The translations under genes and the position numbers were made by a program. Below the pieces are notes generated by a model. The model searched no databases and had not been told where the DNA came from. It saw nothing but the letters and a program-made list of their open reading frames with translations. DNA of 64,000 nucleotides from DATEOR01 sp963841425 (GTDB taxonomy: Bacteria > Actinomycetota > Thermoleophilia > Gaiellales > Gaiellaceae), in the NCBI GenBank assembly GCA_963841425.1, contig CAWJCL010000001.1, positions 186,001 through 250,000 of the forward strand, given 5' to 3'. Numbering within the stretch: the stretch's first letter is position 1; the number at the start of each line of letters is the position of its first letter. This document shows positions 8,266 through 16,509 of this stretch, one piece after another.

Positions 8266-9601
8266 CTCCGCCGAAGTAGTGGTGGAGGGCGCCGAAGCGC
8301 CTGACGTCGTAGCCCGCCTCCTCCAGCGCGGCGAGGGCCTCCTCGTCGAAGCCGGGCTCGATTCGCACGATCTCGGCCGCCGAGTGCAGCCGCGGGCGGT
8401 CCACGGCTTCCTGGGGTGCCAGGCCTTCGTCCAGAATTCCGCTCAGCACCTGGACGAGCGCCGGACGGAGGCGCGTCCCACCGGCCGAACCGGCTGCGAC
8501 TGCAAGCCCGTCGTCGTCGAGGACGAGGGTGGGGGACATCATGCTCTCCATCCGCGCGCCGGGCTCGAGTGGGTGCACGTGCAGGTCGACCTCGCCGAGC
8601 ATGCTGTTCAGATGTACGTCCAGGCCCGGTAGAAAGTCACCCGAGCCGAGCCCGAGGCTCGTCGTGAGGACGCAAGCGTTCCCGTCCCGATCGACTGCGG
8701 CCAGGTTCGTCGTGTCGCCGATCTGCTCGCCCTGGCCGCTGTAGGGCCGCGCCTCGAGCACGCGCGCGAGGGTGAGGACGCGCTCGGCGGGCTTCACCCC
8801 GCGTAGCGAAGGCAGCGCGGAGAGCGTCGTGACGAGCTGCGACAGGCCGCCCCGCGTGAGCACGCGATAGCCGAGGTAGTCGGTCTCGACCGGGTCGAGC
8901 CAGAGAGGCTCGTAGGTTCCGAGGTCTTCCACGGAGACGGGTCCCCCGCGCTCGCGCATGAGCGCGACGAGGGTCTCCGCAACCGTCCCGTCGTAGAACG
9001 TGCGCGCGCCCTCGTCCCGGAGGAGCTCGAGCGCGCTCGCGAGCCCAGGCTGCTCCAGGCGATCGCCCGTACGCAGAAGCTCGCCGCCCGGCGCGTAGAT
9101 GCGGGCGCCGTCGTGGAGCGTCATGACCGGCGAGAGCATCGCCAGGCACTCGGCATGGGCAGGAGGCATGTGGACGCCGGCTCGCGCGAGCGAGAGCGCG
9201 GGCTCCACGAGCTGTTCCCACTCGAGTCTCCCGTGGCTTCGCCACAGCTCTCCGAGGCCCGCCGGCACTCCTGGCACCGCGCAGGAGGCGATCCCGACCT
9301 GGTAGTGGACGAGCTCGTTCCCGAACGGGATGCCGATGTCCACAAGAGCCGCCGCGGGTCGGTTGGGGTGGCGCCGCGGGACCGTGACGAAGAAGTCGAG
9401 CAGGCGCGCTTCGCCGCTTTCGGCGTCGTACCAGATCGCGTGCCCGCCGCCGGCAAGCCCCGTCATGACGGTTTCGGCCACGCAGGAAGCGAGCGAGGCA
9501 GCGACGGCCGCGTCCGCTGCGGTTCCGCCTTCCTCGAGAATGCGCAAACCCGCTTCGGCAGTGGCCGGATGGCCTGCTGCAACTCCAGGCGGCAGAAGCA
9601 C
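8195..9601 (-). CDS. ggt: Gamma-glutamyltransferase family protein
   Basis: The 468-residue protein has the Ntn-hydrolase layout of gamma-glutamyltransferases: an N-terminal GHPATAEAGLRILEEGGTAADAAVA, then the self-cleavage region, where the presumed nucleophile Thr lies in DTTNLAAVDRDGNA, and the downstream GLGSGDFLPG loop. The family transfers or hydrolyses gamma-glutamyl groups, often from glutathione. No signal peptide is seen, so a cytoplasmic enzyme is likely. The GTG at 9601 is the start because a TAGGCT hexamer ends 7 nt upstream. It diverges from rpsO across only 19 bp, and its 3' end overlaps the zinc-ribbon gene. Confidence 0.85.
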   Translation of the reverse strand: MLLPPGVAAGHPATAEAGLRILEEGGTAADAAVAASLASCVAETVMTGLAGGGHAIWYDAESGEARLLDFFVTVPRRHPNRPAAALVDIGIPFGNELVHYQVGIASCAVPGVPAGLGELWRSHGRLEWEQLVEPALSLARAGVHMPPAHAECLAMLSPVMTLHDGARIYAPGGELLRTGDRLEQPGLASALELLRDEGARTFYDGTVAETLVALMRERGGPVSVEDLGTYEPLWLDPVETDYLGYRVLTRGGLSQLVTTLSALPSLRGVKPAERVLTLARVLEARPYSGQGEQIGDTTNLAAVDRDGNACVLTTSLGLGSGDFLPGLDVHLNSMLGEVDLHVHPLEPGARMESMMSPTLVLDDDGLAVAAGSAGGTRLRPALVQVLSGILDEGLAPQEAVDRPRLHSAAEIVRIEPGFDEEALAALEEAGYDVRRFGALHHYFGGVSLLARSGGAADPRRSGQALALP

Positions 9602-9607
9602 GTTTGC

Positions 9608-9613
9608 TAGCCT
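9608..9613 (+). promoter_or_regulatory. Predicted leaderless -10 element for rpsO
   Basis: TAGCCT ends 7 nt before the rpsO ATG at 9621. It overlaps the mirror-image element for the divergent ggt gene by five bases. Confidence 0.4.
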
Positions 9614-9614
9614 A
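9609..9614 (-). promoter_or_regulatory. Predicted leaderless -10 element for ggt
   Basis: On the minus strand TAGGCT ends 7 nt before the GTG at 9601. The two divergent -10 elements occupy the same seven base pairs, so the two polymerases should exclude each other. Confidence 0.4.
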
Positions 9615-9620
9615 CGGCGA

Positions 9621-9890
9621 ATGGCTCTCACCAAAGAAGCCAAGAGCGAAGTCGTCGCCGGGCACGGCCGAAGCGATGTGGACACGGGCTCGCCTCAGGT
9701 CCAGGTCGCTCTTTTGTCGCGCCGAATCGACGAGCTGACCGAGCATCTCCGCACCCACGGGAAGGATCATCACTCCCGTCGCGGACTACTCAAGCTGGTC
9801 GGACGCCGCCGGCGGCTGCTCAACTATCTGCAGAAGCGCGACCTGGAGGGCTACCGAAGCCTGATCAAGGATCTCGGACTGCGCCGCTAG
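9621..9890 (+). CDS. rpsO: 30S ribosomal protein S15
   Basis: The 89-residue protein matches S15 over its full length: DTGSPQVQVALLSRRIDELTEH, HSRRGLLKLVGRRRRLLNYL and a final IKDLGLRR. S15 binds the three-way junction of 16S helices 20-22. Placement before pnp is nearly universal. The intercistronic region forms a long stem-loop (9915-9969). Confidence 0.97.
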   Translation: MALTKEAKSEVVAGHGRSDVDTGSPQVQVALLSRRIDELTEHLRTHGKDHHSRRGLLKLVGRRRRLLNYLQKRDLEGYRSLIKDLGLRR

Positions 9891-9914
9891 GTCGCAAAGA
9901 AGCCGGGAGGAGCC

Positions 9915-9969
9915 GGTGGAAGTTTGAGGGAGCCCCGCGAAGCGGTTGCCTCAAACCTCCGCCTCCACC
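9915..9969 (+). promoter_or_regulatory. Long RNA stem-loop between rpsO and pnp
   Basis: Nested inverted repeats are visible: GGTGGA/TCCACC (9915-9920 with 9964-9969), GTTTGAGG/CCTCAAAC (9922-9929 with 9949-9956) and CCGC/GCGG around GAA (9935-9945). The structure sits upstream of the pnp ribosome-binding site. In E. coli a stem-loop at the same place is cleaved by RNase III and used for PNPase autoregulation; a similar role here is inference. Confidence 0.6.
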
Positions 9970-9995
9970 TCCCAGAGGAAAGAGAGGCAAGACAT

Positions 9996-12482
9996 ATGAG
10001 CACCATGGTTTCCGGTAAGTCGACGGTGAACGTCACCGTCGGCCGAGACGACATGAGCTTCGAGACCGGAAAGCTCGCCAAGCAGGCCGACGGGGCGGTA
10101 GTCGTCCGGGCCGGCGACACGATGGTCCTCGCGACCGCGCAGGGGCGGACGGAAGCGCGCGAAGGCGCCGACTTCTTCCCGCTCACGGTGGACGTCGAGG
10201 AACGGATGTACGCGGCCGGGAAGATCCCCGGCGGCTTCTTCAAGCGGGAGGGGCGCCCGACCGAAAAGGCGATCCTCACCGCGCGCATGATCGACCGCCC
10301 GATCCGGCCGCTCTGGCCGAAGGGCTTCACGAACGAGGTGCAGGTCATCTGCACGACGCTTTCGGCCGACCTCATCACCCCGCACGACATCCTCGCGATC
10401 AACGGGGCCTCCGCGGCCCTCATGATCTCGCCGCTCCCCTTCATGGGGCCGGTGGGCGCCGTGCGGATCGGCCTGATCGACGACCAGCTCGTCGTCAACC
10501 CGAGCCTCCCCGAGGTCGAGGAGGAGTCGAAGATGGACCTCATCGTCGTCGGCACGAAGGAAGGCCTGACGATGGTCGAAGCCGGCGCCGAGGAGGTGCC
10601 CGAGGAGCTGCTCCTCGAGGCGCTCGAGATCGCGCACGCCGAGATCAAGAAGCTCTGCGAGGCGCAGGAAGAGCTTCGGCGGGAGGTGGGCAAGCCGAAG
10701 TGGATCGACCCCGAGGTCGACGCCGAGGTCGCCGGCCACGCCGACCGCATCCGCGAGCGCATCGGCGCCGAGGGCCTCAGGGAGGGCGCCGCAGCCATCG
10801 AGGAGATCGCAGGCGAGCTGGCCTCGCCGCTCACGATGGATTCCACGGAGGAGGACATCGTCCGCGAGATGCAGGTTCGCTCGAGCCTCGACATCCTGCT
10901 CGAGAAGGTTCGCCTCGAGGCGGCCGTCGAGCCGGTCCGCGAGCAGTACGGCGACGAGCTCCGCGCGCTGACCGAGGCCGAGCAGGATTCCAAGCAGCTG
11001 AGGTCGGCGAAGCGACACCTGCTCTTCGACCGGATCATCGAGGAAGTCCAGCTCTCCTTTCCGGTCGGCCCCGCCACCGTGGAAGGCGAGGCCCCGACGG
11101 TCAAGGACGGCCTCACGAGGCAGTTCGTGAAGAAGGCCGCCGAGTCCATCTACAAGCAGCTCGTGCGCGAAAAGATCGCAGTGGAGAAACGGCGTCCGGA
11201 CGGGCGCGGCACGGAGGAGATCCGGCCGATCGACTGCGAGGTGGGAGTCTCCCCGCGCACGCACGGCTCGGCGCTCTTCACCCGCGGACAGACCCAGATC
11301 ATGACGCTGCTCACGCTCGGTACCGCCAAGGAGGGGCAGCGCATCGACGATCTTTCCCTCGAGTCCGAGCGCCGCTACATGCATCACTACAACTTCCCGC
11401 CCTACTCGGTCGGGGAGACCGGCTTCATGCGCGGCCCCAAGCGCCGCGACATCGGCCACGGCGCGCTCGCGCAGCGGGCGCTCGAGCCGATGATCCCCGA
11501 GCTCGAGGACTTCCCGTACACGATTCGCCTCGTCTCCGAGACGCTCGAGTCGAACGGCTCGTCTTCGATGGGCTCCGTCTGCGGCTCGACCCTCGCGCTG
11601 ATGGACGCCGGCGTGCCGATCAAGGCACCGATCGGCGGCATCGCCATGGGCCTCGTCAAGGAGGGCGACGACTACGTCATCCTCACCGACATCCAGGGCG
11701 CCGAGGATCACCTCGGTGACATGGACTTCAAGGTCGCCGGCTCACGCGAGGGCATCACGGCCCTCCAGATGGACATCAAGATCACCGGCGTCACGCAGGA
11801 GATCATGCGGAACGCCCTCGACCAGGCAAAGCGGGCCCGCGAGTTCATCCTCGACAAGATGGCCGAGGCCATCTCCCAGACCCGCACCGAGCTCTCCGAG
11901 CACGCACCGCGGATCACGACGGTCAAGATCGACCCGGAGCAGATCGGGCTCGTCATCGGCAAGGGCGGCGAGACCATCCGCTCCCTCGAGGGCGACTACG
12001 ACGTCCAGATCGACATCGAGGAGGACGGGACGATCCTCATCTACGCGACCGACGGCCCCAAGGCCGAAGCCGCGATCGCGGCGATCCAGGCTCTCACGAA
12101 GGAGCCCGAGGTCGGCGACTCCTACACCGGCAAGGTCGTGAAGACGACCGACTTCGGCGCCTTCGTCGAGTTGAAGAAGGGCACCGACGGCCTTCTGCAC
12201 GTCTCGAACGTAGGGCCCGGCCGGGTCGCGCACATCGAGGACGTGCTCAGCCGCGGCGACGTCCTCGACGTCCAGGTCGTCGAGGTCGACAAGGCCCGCG
12301 GCCGGATCGGCCTCAAGCTCGTCGCGAAGCACGAGGACGGAACGCTCATTCAGCCCGAGGAGATCATCGAGCGCGCGAAGTCGGCTCCGCCGCGGGAACG
12401 CGAGGAGCGTCCGAGGTCGGACGACCGGCGAGGCGGAAGAGACCGCGGACGCCGTGACCGCGGCCCGCGCCGCGAAGGCTAG
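9996..12482 (+). CDS. pnp: Polyribonucleotide nucleotidyltransferase (PNPase)
   Basis: PNPase degrades RNA 3' to 5' using phosphate. The 828-residue protein has two RNase PH-like domains (FKREGRPTEKAILTARMIDR in the first; KRRDIGHGALAQRAL, SNGSSSMGSVCGSTLALMD and a GDMDFKVAG metal site in the second), a KH domain (IGLVIGKGGETIRSLE) and an S1 domain (YTGKVVKTTDFGAFVEL). The C terminus is a tail rich in Arg, Asp and Gly. ATG 9996 was chosen because GAGAGG lies just upstream; an in-frame TTG at 9924 falls inside the stem-loop. The last 119 bp overlap the convergent EamA gene. Confidence 0.97.
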   Translation: MSTMVSGKSTVNVTVGRDDMSFETGKLAKQADGAVVVRAGDTMVLATAQGRTEAREGADFFPLTVDVEERMYAAGKIPGGFFKREGRPTEKAILTARMIDRPIRPLWPKGFTNEVQVICTTLSADLITPHDILAINGASAALMISPLPFMGPVGAVRIGLIDDQLVVNPSLPEVEEESKMDLIVVGTKEGLTMVEAGAEEVPEELLLEALEIAHAEIKKLCEAQEELRREVGKPKWIDPEVDAEVAGHADRIRERIGAEGLREGAAAIEEIAGELASPLTMDSTEEDIVREMQVRSSLDILLEKVRLEAAVEPVREQYGDELRALTEAEQDSKQLRSAKRHLLFDRIIEEVQLSFPVGPATVEGEAPTVKDGLTRQFVKKAAESIYKQLVREKIAVEKRRPDGRGTEEIRPIDCEVGVSPRTHGSALFTRGQTQIMTLLTLGTAKEGQRIDDLSLESERRYMHHYNFPPYSVGETGFMRGPKRRDIGHGALAQRALEPMIPELEDFPYTIRLVSETLESNGSSSMGSVCGSTLALMDAGVPIKAPIGGIAMGLVKEGDDYVILTDIQGAEDHLGDMDFKVAGSREGITALQMDIKITGVTQEIMRNALDQAKRAREFILDKMAEAISQTRTELSEHAPRITTVKIDPEQIGLVIGKGGETIRSLEGDYDVQIDIEEDGTILIYATDGPKAEAAIAAIQALTKEPEVGDSYTGKVVKTTDFGAFVELKKGTDGLLHVSNVGPGRVAHIEDVLSRGDVLDVQVVEVDKARGRIGLKLVAKHEDGTLIQPEEIIERAKSAPPREREERPRSDDRRGGRDRGRRDRGPRREG

Positions 12483-13338
12483 CCAGAGCCACTCCGCTCA
12501 CTATGAGGAGCCCGCCGGCGGCGATCCACGCCGTCACGGGCTCCTCGAGCGTCACCGCGCCGAAGAGGACGGCGAGCGCCGGGATCGCATAGGTGGCCGT
12601 GACCGCCCGCGTGGGTCCGAAGGCCCGCAGGCCGATGTTCCAGGCGACGTAGCCGAGGAGCGTCGAGAAGACCCCGAGGTAGAGGATCAGCGCAAGGTCG
12701 CCCGCAGAAAGCGACATCGCGCCGGAGACGTCGGAGCCGACGACGATCGGGAGCAGGCCCGCGGTCCCGACCAGGCTCGTGGCCGCGGTCAGCGCGAGCA
12801 GGTCGTAGCGGGTGAAGAGCGGCTTCAGGAGCACGTTGTAGAGCGCGAAGGAGAGCGGCGCGCCGACGACGATCAGCGGACCCTTGATCCCCTCGAGCGA
12901 GAATTCCTCGTCCGAGCCGAGGCCGACGACAACGACGACTCCCGCGAATGCGACCGCGAGACCGAGGGCGACGCGCAGGCTGAAGCGCTCGAGCCCGAAG
13001 ACGATCGCGAGTGCCATGGTGAGGGCGGGGGAGAGGGCGACGATCAGCGCTGCGATGCCCGAGGACGCCGACTGCTCGCCGAGGTTCAGCGAGAGGTGGT
13101 AGCCGGCGACGATGACGATCCCGGCGACGAGCACGCGGGTCGCGTCGCGCCGGTTCAGCCCCGGAAGTCCGCCCGCACGCCAGAGGAGAAACACGAATCC
13201 GGGTGCGGCGATGAGGTAGCGGGCGAGGGCGATCTGCTCGGCACCGATCCCGTGGTCGAGAAGCGCCTTGATGACGGAGAACGCCGAGGCCCAGACGACG
13301 ATGACGGCCGCAAACGAGAGCTTCGGGAATCGCTGCAC
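12364..13338 (-). CDS. EamA/DMT-family transporter
   Basis: The 324-residue protein contains two EamA repeats, about ten membrane segments in all, starting FAAVIVVWASAFSVIKALL, with the characteristic TATYAIPALAVLFGAVTLEEP near the end of the second repeat. Members export metabolites such as amino acids or purines; the substrate here is unknown. The start is GTG 13338, with TATAGA 4 nt upstream. The C-terminal tail of about 40 residues is polar and is encoded within the overlap with pnp, so this tail may be under two-strand constraint. Confidence 0.8.
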   Translation of the reverse strand: MQRFPKLSFAAVIVVWASAFSVIKALLDHGIGAEQIALARYLIAAPGFVFLLWRAGGLPGLNRRDATRVLVAGIVIVAGYHLSLNLGEQSASSGIAALIVALSPALTMALAIVFGLERFSLRVALGLAVAFAGVVVVVGLGSDEEFSLEGIKGPLIVVGAPLSFALYNVLLKPLFTRYDLLALTAATSLVGTAGLLPIVVGSDVSGAMSLSAGDLALILYLGVFSTLLGYVAWNIGLRAFGPTRAVTATYAIPALAVLFGAVTLEEPVTAWIAAGGLLIVSGVALASLRGAGRGHGVRGLFRLAGRPTSDAPRVPAAEPTSRAR

Positions 13339-13382
13339 GTTTTCTATAACCCTTGCGCACCCCGAATTGTGAGAATGGCGCC
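13339..13382. promoter_or_regulatory. Divergent intergenic region with TATA core
   Basis: The 44-bp gap between the divergent EamA and isoprenoid-reductase genes holds CTATAAC on the + strand, which reads GTTATAG on the minus strand. It can supply a -10-like element in either direction. No convincing -35 is seen. Confidence 0.3.
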
Positions 13383-14546
13383 ATGAAGCGCTACGACGCC
13401 GTGGTCGTCGGCGCCGGCCCCGCGGGGTCGACGGCCGCCTACCGGCTCGCGAGCGCGGGCGCCGACGTCCTGCTGCTCGACCGCGCCCGCTTTCCGCGGG
13501 ACAAGCCGTGCGGAGGAGGAGTGACAGGCCGCGCCGCGCGGCTCCTGCCCTTCTCGATCGAGCCGGTCGTCGAGCATGTCGTCTCGGCCGTGGACCTCCG
13601 CCTCCGCTACGGGAGGACGTTCGCGCGCGGAAGCGGCGACCCGCTCGTCTACATGACCCAGCGGAAGCGCCTCGACCACTTCCTCGTGCAGAAGGCCGTC
13701 GAGGCGGGTGCCGAGCTCCGGGAAGGCGTGAAGGTGGGCGACGTCGAGGTTCGGACGGACGGCGTCTCAGTCGAGGGTGTCGAAGCCAGCGTCCTGATCG
13801 GCGCGGACGGCGTCAACGGGGTGACCGCCCGCACGCTCGGGCTCGGCGGCAACCGCGTAGTCGGCGTTGCGCTCGAGGGGAATCTGCCCTACGCGAAGAT
13901 GGACCGCTCGACCTACGAGGAGCGGCTTGCGCTCGAGCTGGGCGTCGTCCCGGGCGGCTACGGCTGGGTCTTCCCCAAGGGCGACCACGCGAACTTCGGC
14001 GTCGGCGGCTGGGAGGAGGAAGGGCCGCGTCTGCGCGGCCATCTGCGCCGGCTCTGCGAGGCGCACCGCGTCTCCTTCGACGACCTCGAAGAGCTTCGCG
14101 GCTATCGCCTCCCGCTCCGGGAGCCACGCTCGGTGCTCGCACGGGGCCGTGCGCTCCTCGTCGGGGACGCGGCCGGCCTCATCGATCCGATCTCCGGAGA
14201 CGGGATGTTCGAGGGCTTTCTGAGCTCGAAGTACGCCTCCGAGGCCGTTCTCGACGTCCTTCAGGGCCGCGCGGAGACCCTGGACGCGTACGGGCCGCGC
14301 CTCGCGAGTCGGCTGGCGACACACCTCTGGGCCTCCTGGGGAGTGAAGGTCGCGCTCGACCGTTATCCGCGCGCGACCTTCGGCCTCGCCAGCACGAAGC
14401 TCGTCTGGCGCTCGGTCGAGCGCCTGGTGCGCGGCGAGGTCGCGGACGTCGGCGGGATCAAGGGCCTCGCTCGTCCGCCGCTCAAGGCGATCGCGCTGCT
14501 CGCGCGGGCCGCGGGGGATCCCGGGCGGGCCTATAAGCACGTCTGA
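13383..14546 (+). CDS. Geranylgeranyl reductase-family FAD-dependent oxidoreductase
   Basis: The 387-residue protein has an N-terminal Rossmann FAD site (YDAVVVGAGPAGSTAAYRLA), the PCGGGVTGRA motif typical of geranylgeranyl reductases, and the second FAD motif ALLVGDAAGLIDPISGDG. The family saturates isoprenoid chains such as menaquinone tails or membrane lipids; the exact substrate cannot be read from sequence. The start is ATG 13383. An in-frame upstream codon at 13353 would add ten residues before the Rossmann strand and is unlikely. Confidence 0.85.
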   Translation: MKRYDAVVVGAGPAGSTAAYRLASAGADVLLLDRARFPRDKPCGGGVTGRAARLLPFSIEPVVEHVVSAVDLRLRYGRTFARGSGDPLVYMTQRKRLDHFLVQKAVEAGAELREGVKVGDVEVRTDGVSVEGVEASVLIGADGVNGVTARTLGLGGNRVVGVALEGNLPYAKMDRSTYEERLALELGVVPGGYGWVFPKGDHANFGVGGWEEEGPRLRGHLRRLCEAHRVSFDDLEELRGYRLPLREPRSVLARGRALLVGDAAGLIDPISGDGMFEGFLSSKYASEAVLDVLQGRAETLDAYGPRLASRLATHLWASWGVKVALDRYPRATFGLASTKLVWRSVERLVRGEVADVGGIKGLARPPLKAIALLARAAGDPGRAYKHV

Positions 14547-14556
14547 GGCAAAGGTC

Positions 14557-14562
14557 TACGAT
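14557..14562 (+). promoter_or_regulatory. Predicted leaderless -10 element for M16 peptidase
   Basis: TACGAT ends 6 nt before the GTG at 14569. No ribosome-binding site is present between them. Confidence 0.45.
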
Positions 14563-14568
14563 TCGCGC

Positions 14569-15861
14569 GTGCAGAACTACCTGTTGACGACGCTTCCAAG
14601 CGGCGCGCGGGTCATCAGCGAGCCGCTGGACACGGTGCGCTCCGTCGCGATCGGCCTGTGGATCGGCACAGGCTCCCGCGACGAGGACGACGCGCACGCC
14701 GGGGCTACGCACTTCCTCGAGCACCTGCTCTTCAAGGGAACGGAGACGTACTCCGCACAGGAGATCGCGGAGATCTTCGACGGCTTCGGCGGGGAGCTGA
14801 ACGCGGCCACCGCGCGCGACTACACCGTCGTCTACGCGCGCGTCCTGGACGAGCACGTCGAGGAGGCGCTCGACGTGATGACGGACATGGTCTTCGCGCC
14901 CGCGCTCGTCGACCTCGACGCCGAGCGCGAGGTCGTCCTCGAGGAGATTGCGATGGTCGAGGACACGCCGCAGGAGCTCATCCACGACCTCCTCACCCAG
15001 GCTGTCTTCGGGAACCACCCGCTCGGCCGCCCGGTGCTCGGGAGCGCAGAGGTGATCGCCAATGTCTCCCGGCGCTCGATCGCCGCCTATCACCGCGCGC
15101 GCTATGCGCCCGACAACATCGTCGTGGCCGCCGCCGGGAACCTTGCGCACGACGGGCTCATCGCGCTCGTCGAGGGGATGGAGCGGAAGATCCGCCCGCC
15201 CGGCCGCCGCCCCGCGGCACGCGCGCCCTGGGTCGCGGCGCCTCCTCCGCGACTCGCCTTCCAGCGCAAGGACACGGAGCAGTACCACCTCTGCCTCGGC
15301 GCGCCGGGCATCTCGCGCTCCGACAAGCGCCGCTTCACGGCCTCCATCTTGGACGGGATCCTCGGCGGCTCGGCCTCGTCGCGGCTTTTCCAGGAGATCA
15401 GGGAGAAGCGCGGGCTCGCCTACACCGTCTACACATTCTCCTCGCAGTACGCGGACACCGGGCAGATCGGCGTCTATGTGGGCACGCGGGAGGAGAACCT
15501 CGGTGCCTGCCTCGAGATCGTCGCGGAACAGATCGATGCCGTCGCGGCCGGCGACGTCACCGAGGACGAGCTCGCCCGCGCGAAGGAGAATCTCAAGGGC
15601 CGGATCATGCTCTCGATGGAGATGACGTCGAACCGCATGAGCCGGCTCGGCAAGTCGCTCATCACCGACAGCGAGCTCCTCGACCTCGACCGCATCCTGG
15701 CCGAGATCGAGGCCGTCGACGCGTCGAGCGTCGCCGAGCTGGCGGGTGCGCTCCTGGCCCGCGAGCGCCTGTCCGTCGCGGCGGTGGGCCCGAGCGAGAA
15801 GCGCGTGCTCGGGGCCGTCGAGCCCATCTGCCCCGATCTCATCTCGGCCGCGGCGGCGTGA
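14569..15861 (+). CDS. M16-family zinc metallopeptidase (PepR/MlpA-like)
   Basis: The 430-residue protein has the inverted zinc motif HxxEH (HFLEH, about residue 46-50) with the downstream Glu ligand in the DLDAEREVVLEEI segment, followed by the inactive M16 half domain with GGSASSRLFQEIREKRGLAY. It corresponds to mycobacterial PepR and Bacillus MlpA, which also sit next to pnp and dap genes. The natural substrate is unknown. The GTG start follows a TACGAT hexamer, and the stop overlaps dapB (GTGA). Confidence 0.9.
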   Translation: MQNYLLTTLPSGARVISEPLDTVRSVAIGLWIGTGSRDEDDAHAGATHFLEHLLFKGTETYSAQEIAEIFDGFGGELNAATARDYTVVYARVLDEHVEEALDVMTDMVFAPALVDLDAEREVVLEEIAMVEDTPQELIHDLLTQAVFGNHPLGRPVLGSAEVIANVSRRSIAAYHRARYAPDNIVVAAAGNLAHDGLIALVEGMERKIRPPGRRPAARAPWVAAPPPRLAFQRKDTEQYHLCLGAPGISRSDKRRFTASILDGILGGSASSRLFQEIREKRGLAYTVYTFSSQYADTGQIGVYVGTREENLGACLEIVAEQIDAVAAGDVTEDELARAKENLKGRIMLSMEMTSNRMSRLGKSLITDSELLDLDRILAEIEAVDASSVAELAGALLARERLSVAAVGPSEKRVLGAVEPICPDLISAAAA

Positions 15862-16499
15862 AGGTTCTCCTCTACGGCGCGGAGGGGAAGGTCGGGTCGG
15901 CTCTCGCCCCCAAGCTCGTCGAGGCCGGGCACCAGGTGACGGGGGTGGGGAGCGGCGACCAGCCGAGGCGCGACGGGCACGACGCGGCGATCGACTTCAC
16001 GCGGCCCGATGCGGTGCGAAAGAACGTCGAGGGCTGCCTCCAGGCGGGCATTCCCTGCGTCGTCGGCACGACGGGGATGGGCCCCGCCGACCTCGCCTCG
16101 TTCGACGAGCTCGCGCGGAGGCGGGACATCGCCTGCTTCGTCGCGCCGAACTTCGCCGTCGGGGCCGTGCTGATGATGCGCTTCGCCGCCGAGGCCGCCA
16201 GGTACCTCCCGAAGGCGGAGCTCGTCGAGCTCCACCACGAGTCGAAGGTGGACGCGCCCTCGGGCACTGCGAAGGCGACCGCCGAGGCGATGCCGGGCGA
16301 CGTGCCGATCCACTCCGTGCGCCTCCCGGGCCTCATCGCGCATCAGGAGGTGCTCCTGGGAGGAGAGGGGCAGCTCCTGACCATTCGCCACGACACGCTC
16401 TCGCGCGAGGCATTCGCGCCGGGAGTCCTCCTCGCCCTCGAGAAGCTCTCGAGCCTCCCGCCCGGCGTCACCGTCGGGCTCGAAAGCCTCCTGGAGTAA
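15858..16499 (+). CDS. dapB: 4-hydroxy-tetrahydrodipicolinate reductase
   Basis: DapB reduces the DapA product to tetrahydrodipicolinate with NAD(P)H. The 213-residue protein shows the dinucleotide motif GAEGKVG, the GTTGM loop and the signature ELHHESKVDAPSGTA. It is shorter than the usual 240-270 residues because loops in the N-terminal half are trimmed. The GTG start overlaps the M16 stop. It forms the DAP pathway start with dapA 10 nt downstream. Confidence 0.93.
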   Translation: MKVLLYGAEGKVGSALAPKLVEAGHQVTGVGSGDQPRRDGHDAAIDFTRPDAVRKNVEGCLQAGIPCVVGTTGMGPADLASFDELARRRDIACFVAPNFAVGAVLMMRFAAEAARYLPKAELVELHHESKVDAPSGTAKATAEAMPGDVPIHSVRLPGLIAHQEVLLGGEGQLLTIRHDTLSREAFAPGVLLALEKLSSLPPGVTVGLESLLE

Positions 16500-16502
16500 G
16501 AT
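16497..16502 (+). promoter_or_regulatory. Predicted leaderless -10 element for dapA
   Basis: TAAGAT, whose first three bases are the dapB stop codon, ends 7 nt before the dapA GTG at 16510. It would allow dapA to be transcribed independently of dapB. Confidence 0.4.
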
Positions 16503-16509
16503 TCGTCCG

